51,465 nt of DNA from assembly GCA_029252805.1 (NCBI GenBank), contig JAQXAR010000058.1, positions 1 to 51,465 on the forward strand. Reading direction: 5' to 3'. Under the pieces are notes generated by a model. The model saw only the letters and a program-made list of their open reading frames with translations. It made no database searches and was not told where the DNA came from. Of this stretch, positions 46,858 through 51,465 are shown piece after piece (position 1 is the stretch's first letter; each line of letters opens with the position of its first letter). The DNA comes from Rickettsiales bacterium (GTDB taxonomy: Bacteria > Pseudomonadota > Alphaproteobacteria > Rickettsiales > JALZUV01). The translations under genes and the position numbers were made by a program.

Positions 46858-48579
46858 CTAGAACGAAATCGCTTGCACCTTTGCGCCTTTAGCGGTGCCT
46901 TCGGCTGGCAACTCAAATATAGGGCGGATGCCGTAGAGGGGGGCCATTTTCTCGATGATGCGTTTGACGATGGGGGCCGCGACCCAGCCGCCGGTGGCAT
47001 AGCCGTAGGTGCTTTTATTGCCGCGCGGTTCGTCTAGCATGGCGAGGATCACGTAGCGTGGGGCTTCAGTGGGGAAGACGCCAACGAAGGATGCGAGTTT
47101 ATCTTTATCGCGGTAATTGCCGTTTTTGACTTTTTCCGCCGTACCAGTTTTTCCGCCAACGCGGTAACCCACGGCGTTGGCTTTACGCGCGGTGCCGTGT
47201 TCGACGACGAGACGCATGAGTTTGCGTAGCTGGTCGGTGGTCTCTTGCGCGATTACGGTTGGGCGTGTTTTGGTCTCTTCGTTATGCGCGTCTTTGATGA
47301 GGGTGGGGGAAAGCTTTTTGCCATCGCCCAGCAAGGTGCCGATACTTTGTATCAAGTGCAGCGGCGTGACGGAGATGCCGTGACCGTAGGAGATCGTCAT
47401 CATGTTAATGTCGCGCCATGTTTTAGGGATGAGCGGCATTGCGACTTCGGGCAGCTCAATCGGCACACGCTCGAATAGGCCGAGTTGTTTTAGGAAATCT
47501 TGTTGGCGTTTTTTGCCAACATCCATCACCATTTTCACGGTACCAATATTGGAAGAGAGCATGAAAATCTCCGGAACTGTCAGCCACCGATTTTCAGGAT
47601 GGCTATCGCGGATGGTATATTTGGCGATTTTAATCGGCTTCGTAACATCGTAGCGGTCAAATATTTTGGCGGTTTTATGGTGAAGTGCCATCGCAGTGGT
47701 GAAGGTTTTAAAGGTAGATCCCATTTCATACACCCCCGTTGCGGCGCGGTTGAAGCGAGCGTCGGCTGTAGCTTTTTTCGGCTCGTTCGGGTCGAAATCG
47801 GGCAGGCTGGAGAGTGCCATAATCTCGCCATTGGTGATATCCATGACTACGCCGACGCCGCCAATGGCTTTGAACTCTTCCATGCCGGAGCGTAGCTCGT
47901 CGCGCAGGATGTGCTGTAAGCGGGCATCCATGGAGAGGGTGAGATCTTCGCCTTTTTCGCTTAAGCTTTTATCGAATTTCTTTTCAATCGCGGAGAGGCC
48001 CTCGCCATCGACATTGGTAAAGCCAACCGTGTGGCTGAAGGAATTTCCGTGTGGGTAAACGCGGCGCATGGCTTCTTCAAATTCTAAGCCAGGAATGCCG
48101 AGTGCGTTCACCGCTTCCATTTGTGATGGCGTGATGTGGCGTTTGAGATAAACGAAGCTGCGTTTGGGGTTGAGCTTTTTGAGAATCTTTTTTCGGTCGA
48201 GGTCTGGGAAGATATGAGCGAGTTTTTCCGCTGCCTCTTTTGCGCCGAAACGGTCAATGATGCGCGGTTTTGCGTAAAGCGTTTGCGAGGGTAGGGATAC
48301 GGCGAGCAGTTCACCGTTGCGGTCATAAATGCTGCCGCGCGTGACTGTGTTTACTTTTTTCACCGGAGTGAGGCCGTTATTGGCCATCATCTGGTTACGG
48401 TTATTATTGGGCTGCAATAGTGAGACATCGATAATGCGAACGGCTAATAGCGCGTAGCACATCAGCAATAAGCCCGCGATGAAAACAAGGCGGGTTCGGC
48501 ATTGGTCCAGCGAGCGCTTGCTGGCGCTATCGCGCTGCATGCGGTGGACGGGAATGGATGAGGTGCTATGTCGGGTCAT
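46858..48579 (-). CDS. ftsI: Peptidoglycan transpeptidase FtsI (PBP3)
   Basis: FtsI cross-links septal peptidoglycan. Its 573 residues include a cytoplasmic basic N-terminus, one TM helix (about 30-50), a PBP dimerisation domain (RGSIYDRNGELLAVS at about 81-95) and the transpeptidase domain. The active site has Ser288 in STFK, the S-S-N at 342-344 and KTGT at 477-480. The start codon overlaps the ftsL stop by one base (TAATG). The genes that normally follow (murE, murF, mraY) are absent; a quinone oxidoreductase comes next. Confidence 0.95.
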   Translation of the reverse strand: MTRHSTSSIPVHRMQRDSASKRSLDQCRTRLVFIAGLLLMCYALLAVRIIDVSLLQPNNNRNQMMANNGLTPVKKVNTVTRGSIYDRNGELLAVSLPSQTLYAKPRIIDRFGAKEAAEKLAHIFPDLDRKKILKKLNPKRSFVYLKRHITPSQMEAVNALGIPGLEFEEAMRRVYPHGNSFSHTVGFTNVDGEGLSAIEKKFDKSLSEKGEDLTLSMDARLQHILRDELRSGMEEFKAIGGVGVVMDITNGEIMALSSLPDFDPNEPKKATADARFNRAATGVYEMGSTFKTFTTAMALHHKTAKIFDRYDVTKPIKIAKYTIRDSHPENRWLTVPEIFMLSSNIGTVKMVMDVGKKRQQDFLKQLGLFERVPIELPEVAMPLIPKTWRDINMMTISYGHGISVTPLHLIQSIGTLLGDGKKLSPTLIKDAHNEETKTRPTVIAQETTDQLRKLMRLVVEHGTARKANAVGYRVGGKTGTAEKVKNGNYRDKDKLASFVGVFPTEAPRYVILAMLDEPRGNKSTYGYATGGWVAAPIVKRIIEKMAPLYGIRPIFELPAEGTAKGAKVQAISF

Positions 48580-48914
48580 TACTCTATGGAGTAAGATGAA
48601 TAAGTTAACGCTTCGTTACCTTGCTCCATTAAAACGGGCTGTGGTGGAAATTCCTGAATCTCTGCGACTTGTGTGCCATTGCCGGGCGTTAGCTTAGGGA
48701 GATGCTTGCGTGCGAGTTTCTCCAGACGATCAGGGCGGGTGAGGTAAGCCCATTCGGCGGCCAACACTTCAAGCGCACGTTGCTCTTTAATCATGTCTGC
48801 TTCGACCAATAGATTTTGATCGCGCAATTCGCGGACTTGCCATTTCACTTCATACAAGCCGTAAGCTGAGGCGATGATGACGCCGAACCATAATGCCATT
48901 GTGCGTTTTCTCAT
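48579..48914 (-). CDS. ftsL: Cell division protein FtsL
   Basis: This 111-residue bitopic protein has an N-terminal TM (about residues 6-22: MALWFGVIIASAYGLYE) followed by a leucine-zipper-like coiled coil (about 25-70: VRELRDQNLLVEADMIKEQRALEVLAAEW, then YLTRPDRLEKLARKHL). FtsL bridges FtsB/FtsQ to FtsI-FtsW. The family is weakly conserved, so position between rsmH and ftsI supports the call. It overlaps rsmH by 4 bp and ftsI by 1 bp. Confidence 0.88.
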   Translation of the reverse strand: MRKRTMALWFGVIIASAYGLYEVKWQVRELRDQNLLVEADMIKEQRALEVLAAEWAYLTRPDRLEKLARKHLPKLTPGNGTQVAEIQEFPPQPVLMEQGNEALTYSSYSIE

Positions 48915-49855
48915 GCTGCTTCCTCGGTGCGAATGCCTATGCGTAATTTTGCCGAACGCGAACGTGCGTTAATGGCGGATTCTTCGGTACTTGCTGCCAC
49001 GGCCTTCTTTCGATAGGGCATGGTGAAAAGTGGAGGGGCCACTTCTTCTGCCACCGGCAAATGCCGTGACCCCCCAAGGTTTTCACGAGAGCAAGTTGTG
49101 AAAAAGTGTTTCGCAATGCGATCTTCCAGCGAATGGAAGCTTACGACTACGAGTCGTCCGCCGCTGTTTAGGAGGTGTTTGGAGGAGGCTAGCGCCGTTT
49201 CCAATTCTTCCAACTCGCGGTTGACGTAAATGCGGAGCGCCTGAAAGCTGCGTGTGGCAGGGTGGATTTTTTGTTTCCCCTTCGGCGCAGCTTTGGCGAT
49301 AATTTCAGCTAATTGTAGCGTTGTTTCAATCGGCGCTTCTTCGCGAGCGGCGATTATCGCGCGAGCAATACGGCGAGACTTCTTTTCTTCGCCGTATTTA
49401 TAAAGAATATTGGCAAGTTCATCGGCTTCCATCGAATTCACCGCATCAGCCGCCGATTGGCCCTGCTGGCTCTGACGCATATCGAGTGCGCCATCGCGCA
49501 TGAAGCTGAATCCACGTTCAGCTTGGTCTATCTGCATCGACGACACGCCTAAATCCATGACGATGCCATCGACTTTGGTGACGCCATGTGCGGCGAGGAG
49601 TTCGGTCATTTCTGAAAAGCTTCCGGCGAGGAAGATAAAGCGATCTGGAAAGTCTTGTTGAAGCTTTTCAGCAAATCCATTCACATCCGGATCGCGGTCA
49701 ATCGCGTAGAGTTTACATTCGGCGGCTTCTAATATCGCGCGGCTATACCCACCGGCGCCAAACGTGGCATCTACATAGATTTCGTCATTTACGGGGGCTA
49801 GAGTCTCCAGCACCTCAGGTAACATAACAGGAATGTGAGGTGCGTTTTGCTCCAT
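48911..49855 (-). CDS. rsmH: 16S rRNA (cytosine1402-N4)-methyltransferase
   Basis: RsmH (MraW) methylates C1402 in the decoding centre, using SAM. Its 314 residues include HIPVMLPEVLETL, the SAM loop DATFGAGGYSRAIL, DGIVMDLGVSSMQIDQAERGF and ATRSFQALRIYVNREL, then VVVSFHSLEDRIAKHF. The ATG overlaps the stop of the 55-codon ORF upstream (TGATG), so translation is likely coupled along mraZ-ORF55-rsmH-ftsL-ftsI. Confidence 0.96.
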   Translation of the reverse strand: MEQNAPHIPVMLPEVLETLAPVNDEIYVDATFGAGGYSRAILEAAECKLYAIDRDPDVNGFAEKLQQDFPDRFIFLAGSFSEMTELLAAHGVTKVDGIVMDLGVSSMQIDQAERGFSFMRDGALDMRQSQQGQSAADAVNSMEADELANILYKYGEEKKSRRIARAIIAAREEAPIETTLQLAEIIAKAAPKGKQKIHPATRSFQALRIYVNRELEELETALASSKHLLNSGGRLVVVSFHSLEDRIAKHFFTTCSRENLGGSRHLPVAEEVAPPLFTMPYRKKAVAASTEESAINARSRSAKLRIGIRTEEAA

Positions 49856-50022
49856 CAGCCGTAAACCTCAAGCCAAGCGGGTAGGTTGTCATTGGCGGGG
49901 CAGATCGGTTTCCATTCGGTGCCGATCACGGCGCTGGCGCCCCGAAATCCGCGCTCAATCTCAGAGTCACTGGTTTCTTCTTCAGGGCTTGTCCAATCGC
50001 AATTTAGCGTCACCATCATCAT
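49855..50022 (-). CDS. 55-residue ORF coupled between mraZ and rsmH
   Basis: This frame starts at 50022 with three consecutive ATG codons; the first overlaps the mraZ stop (ATGA). It ends in a TGA that overlaps the rsmH ATG (TGATG). The peptide is acidic and soluble (MMMVTLNCDWTSPEEETSDS at the start, then WKPICPANDNLPAWLEVYG at the end), with two Cys and three Trp. mraZ and rsmH are usually adjacent without a gene between them. Exact stop-start overlap at both ends argues for a translated gene. The family is not recognised. Confidence 0.6.
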   Translation of the reverse strand: MMMVTLNCDWTSPEEETSDSEIERGFRGASAVIGTEWKPICPANDNLPAWLEVYG

Positions 50023-50486
50023 GCGTCGCCGCCTTTCATGCTTTCGGCACGAAGTTTCAGGCGTTGTGCGCGTGCGAGCTTGCGTGCTTGTTCAGCGTAA
50101 GCTTCAAAGGCTTTTGGTTCCCATATCTCAAAGGTTTCGCCTTTACCGACGAACAGCGCGTGATCGGTTAGGCCTGCATCTGCAATAAGTGTTTCTGGTA
50201 AAAGCACGCGGCCTTCACCATCAAAGGAAATTTGCGAGCTGCCACCGAGAATAGTGGTCGCGAAGGCGTCGCGTTCTTCAGAGAACGGGTCGAGTGTTTC
50301 AATATTAGCGGAGAGTTTGGCGATACGGTCATATCCGCAGGCTTCAATGCAAGGATTGATGAAAGAGCCGTAAGCGATAATGCCGTGAAATTCTTGGTCT
50401 GCGAGAGCCGAGCGGAAGGGTGCAGGAATGGATACACGCCCCTTCTTGTCAATTTTATTTGTAAAGGTCGATAGAAACAACGCCAT
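50019..50486 (-). CDS. mraZ: MraZ transcriptional regulator of the division cluster
   Basis: MraZ is a SpoVT-AbrB-fold DNA-binding protein that represses its own operon through TGGGN repeats. It has 155 residues in two repeats: FTNKIDKKGRVSIPAPFRSAL (about 8-28) and ISFDGEGRVLLPETLIADAGL (about 87-107). It is first in the dcw cluster. The nearest Shine-Dalgarno (GGGAG) is about 19 nt from the ATG, so initiation looks inefficient or structure-dependent. The matching operator lies about 280 bp upstream. Confidence 0.94.
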   Translation of the reverse strand: MALFLSTFTNKIDKKGRVSIPAPFRSALADQEFHGIIAYGSFINPCIEACGYDRIAKLSANIETLDPFSEERDAFATTILGGSSQISFDGEGRVLLPETLIADAGLTDHALFVGKGETFEIWEPKAFEAYAEQARKLARAQRLKLRAESMKGGDA

Positions 50487-50571
50487 ACTTTTTAAAATCT
50501 TAACTCCCTGCTCATAGCCAGAAAGACTCTGGCCATATCTTCACCCTCTGATGGGGTTGTTTAAATAAGAC

Positions 50572-50605
50572 TCGGATTAGATCGACCGAAATCGATCTAA
50601 TCCGA
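50572..50605. repeat. Perfect 14-bp hairpin in the mraZ leader
   Basis: TCGGATTAGATCGA and its exact complement TCGATCTAATCCGA flank a 6-nt loop (CCGAAA). It lies between the MraZ box and mraZ, so it would be in the 5' leader if transcription starts at the box. It has no T run on the minus strand. Confidence 0.8.
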
Positions 50606-50617
50606 AGTTAGTGTTCG

Positions 50618-50651
50618 ACGGGGCTGTCTGAATAGATTCAGCAAGCCCCGT
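50618..50651. repeat. Second nested hairpin in the mraZ leader
   Basis: ACGGGGCT (50618-50625) pairs with AGCCCCGT (50644-50651), and an inner CTGAAT/ATTCAG stem (50628-50633, 50636-50641) stacks on it with 2-nt internal loops on each side. It lies 12 bp from the first hairpin. Together they give a strongly structured leader. Confidence 0.8.
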
Positions 50652-50744
50652 CTATGTTTTGCGGTTTTAAGATTCCCCAACCTTGTACCGTCTTCTCGTG
50701 CCCCCAAATCCTCATGTCGGTTTCCCCTGACAAGTAGCCTCTTA

Positions 50745-50830
50745 TGGGCCTTTTGGTTTTCCATGGGATTTCATGGGCTGTTATGGGAAATTAACCAGAA
50801 TTGATGGGTGTGGTCAATCGTTACATGGGA
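50745..50830 (+). promoter_or_regulatory. MraZ operator: six TGGGN repeats
   Basis: TGGGA (50764-50768), TGGGC (50774-50778) and TGGGA (50784-50788) are each separated by exactly 5 bp, the known MraZ-box architecture. Three more ATGGG copies in the same direction flank it at 50745, 50805 and 50826, spaced about two helical turns apart. The repeats read on the plus strand, opposite to mraZ. The promoter is expected between here and about 50660, but no -35/-10 pair is convincing. Confidence 0.8.
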
Positions 50831-50892
50831 TACGCAAGCAGAAAAATACCCGAATTAACGATTTGTTGCGAAAAAGACACGCTTTTAAAGAA

Positions 50893-50913
50893 AGTGGATA
50901 AGATTGTGGATAA
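50893..50913. promoter_or_regulatory. Pair of DnaA-box-like sites
   Basis: AGTGGATAA (50893-50901, one mismatch) and TGTGGATAA (50905-50913, the exact complement of TTATCCACA) lie 12 bp apart in an AT-rich stretch. They could link division-cluster expression to DnaA or mark a replication-related locus. The rest of the non-coding stretch 50487-51143 contains only the sites listed separately. Confidence 0.45.
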
Positions 50914-51073
50914 GTATAGGTAACTCAATTTGACTGTGACTTTTATCAATCAATCTCTCTTGTGGGTAAGTGAGGTCGCGACCGCTATATGTAGTAGGGA
51001 AGTGGTTTTTTGAATATTTGATCTGTCATTGCTCGCATAAAGTGATGAGGAGCTAAGGGCGTAAAAACGGCAA

Positions 51074-51105
51074 AAGCCGAGAAATCATTTGAGATTTTTC
51101 GGCTT
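51074..51105 (-). terminator. Terminator downstream of the 64-residue membrane gene
   Basis: AAGCCGAGAAATC (51074-51086) pairs with GATTTTTCGGCTT (51093-51105) through 13 bp with one G-T pair and a 6-nt loop. On the minus strand it is followed by T-rich sequence, and on the plus strand by CGGCTTTTT, so it may act both ways. Confidence 0.7.
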
Positions 51106-51143
51106 CGGCTTTTTGTGTTTTTTAGTAAAAACCGAAAGACCGT

Positions 51144-51338
51144 TCAAGACTTTCTGGTTTCTTTGGAGGCTTCGTAAAAGAAGCAAAGTACGATTCCAGC
51201 GACTGTGCCAATTATGGCAGCGCTGTTGGAGCCTGAGCTGTATAAATTTAACCATCCGGTGTAGATGAGGCAGTAGGCAGCTTTGAATGAGGTTGCGCCG
51301 GCTAGGGCAAACAACAACAAGATTTTTGGTCTAATCAT
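51144..51338 (-). CDS. Small membrane protein, two TM helices
   Basis: This 64-residue protein starts at 51338 (MIRPKILLLFALAGATSF). It has hydrophobic segments at about residues 5-27 and 38-56 and ends KETRKS. Only 12 bp separate the ATG from the terminal repeat of the insertion sequence, and an in-frame TAA lies within them. Its native promoter and ribosome binding site have therefore been displaced. A short hairpin overlaps the stop codon. The family is not recognised. Confidence 0.55.
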   Translation of the reverse strand: MIRPKILLLFALAGATSFKAAYCLIYTGWLNLYSSGSNSAAIIGTVAGIVLCFFYEASKETRKS

Positions 51339-51350
51339 GACTTAAGTTTA

Positions 51351-51465
51351 GGGGCTGACACCTAATAATATTCTTTGAGCAACTTTTTCAGGTCTGCCAG
51401 TAAGTCACTTGGTGTGCCCATATTAAACCTCCACTCACATTCTTTCAAGAACAGATTAAAATGCT
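51351..51465 (-). mobile_element. IS1595-family insertion sequence, 3' end (partial)
   Basis: The terminal repeat GGGGCTGACACCTAA lies at 51351-51365 and overlaps the transposase stop codon. The element continues past the right edge. It has the same orientation as the copy at the left edge, and the shared terminal repeat indicates the same or a very close element. Confidence 0.8.
51362..51465 (-). CDS. IS1595-family transposase, C-terminal fragment
   Basis: Thirty-three codons end at a TAG at 51362-51364. They include FLKECEWRFN followed by MGTPSDLLADLKKLLKEYY. The K-E-C-E-W-R-F-N block and the short Leu/Lys-rich end are characteristic of the last helix of IS1016/IS1595-type DDE transposases. 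The catalytic residues lie outside the window. Confidence 0.75.
   Translation of the reverse strand, partial: HFNLFLKECEWRFNMGTPSDLLADLKKLLKEYY

Noticed and set aside
50487-51143. A complete replication origin in the mraZ upstream gap
   Set aside because: Only two DnaA-like sites are seen, with no clear unwinding element or origin-associated genes.
1-51465. CRISPR arrays, rRNA genes and prophage modules
   Set aside because: No regularly spaced direct repeats, rRNA sequence or phage structural genes were found on either strand.

Overview
The window reads as chromosomal DNA of an alphaproteobacterium of moderate GC content, probably from a deep-branching group; the order cannot be fixed from the sequence alone. 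The placement rests on an ntrY-ntrX-trkA block, a DUF1013/TrcR cell-cycle regulator beside a quinone oxidoreductase, prs-rplY-pth, a 1402-residue RpoC next to a 1368-residue RpoB, an alphaproteobacterial-style 6S RNA and an mraZ-rsmH-ftsL-ftsI cluster.

Layout from left to right. Positions 1-116 are the 5' end of an IS1595-type insertion sequence that cuts into an unrecognised gene (to 1373). A small membrane gene follows, then xseA diverging from purD-uppP, a large orphan gene (5245-7287) and an NhaC-type antiporter. From 9291 to 19860 lies the rplK-rplA-rplJ-rplL-rpoB-rpoC cluster on the minus strand, without the usual nusG-secE. The minus strand continues with pth, rplY, prs, a small membrane gene and a fused E1 alpha/beta 2-oxoacid dehydrogenase. 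At about 26480 two 5'-damaged genes, an FG-GAP/RTX protein and a GNAT acetyltransferase, meet head to head.

27065-33870 is an accessory island: an iron-sulfur (6-4) photolyase, a glutathione peroxidase, a renalase-like flavoprotein, a DCC protein, an SDR and a DUF2805 protein in two divergent operons, then an ArsR-type repressor with a perfect 35-bp operator in front of a truncated Old Yellow Enzyme gene. Next come tRNA-Phe, guaB, trkA, ntrX, ntrY, an orphan secreted protein, a 6S RNA, rpmB, folC, an orphan type IV pilin-like gene, trcR, a quinone oxidoreductase and the start of the division cluster (ftsI, ftsL, rsmH, a 55-residue coupled ORF, mraZ).

The mraZ upstream region is unusually rich: six ATGGG repeats including a canonical MraZ box, two perfect hairpins and a pair of DnaA-box-like sites. 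The window ends in the 3' end of a second IS1595-type element in the same orientation as the first, so the whole segment lies between two related insertion sequences. Most genes are housekeeping. The novel material is in the orphan genes, the rearrangement scars, the mraZ leader and coupled ORF, and a G11 tract in rpoC that replaces conserved residues of the sigma-binding coiled coil.
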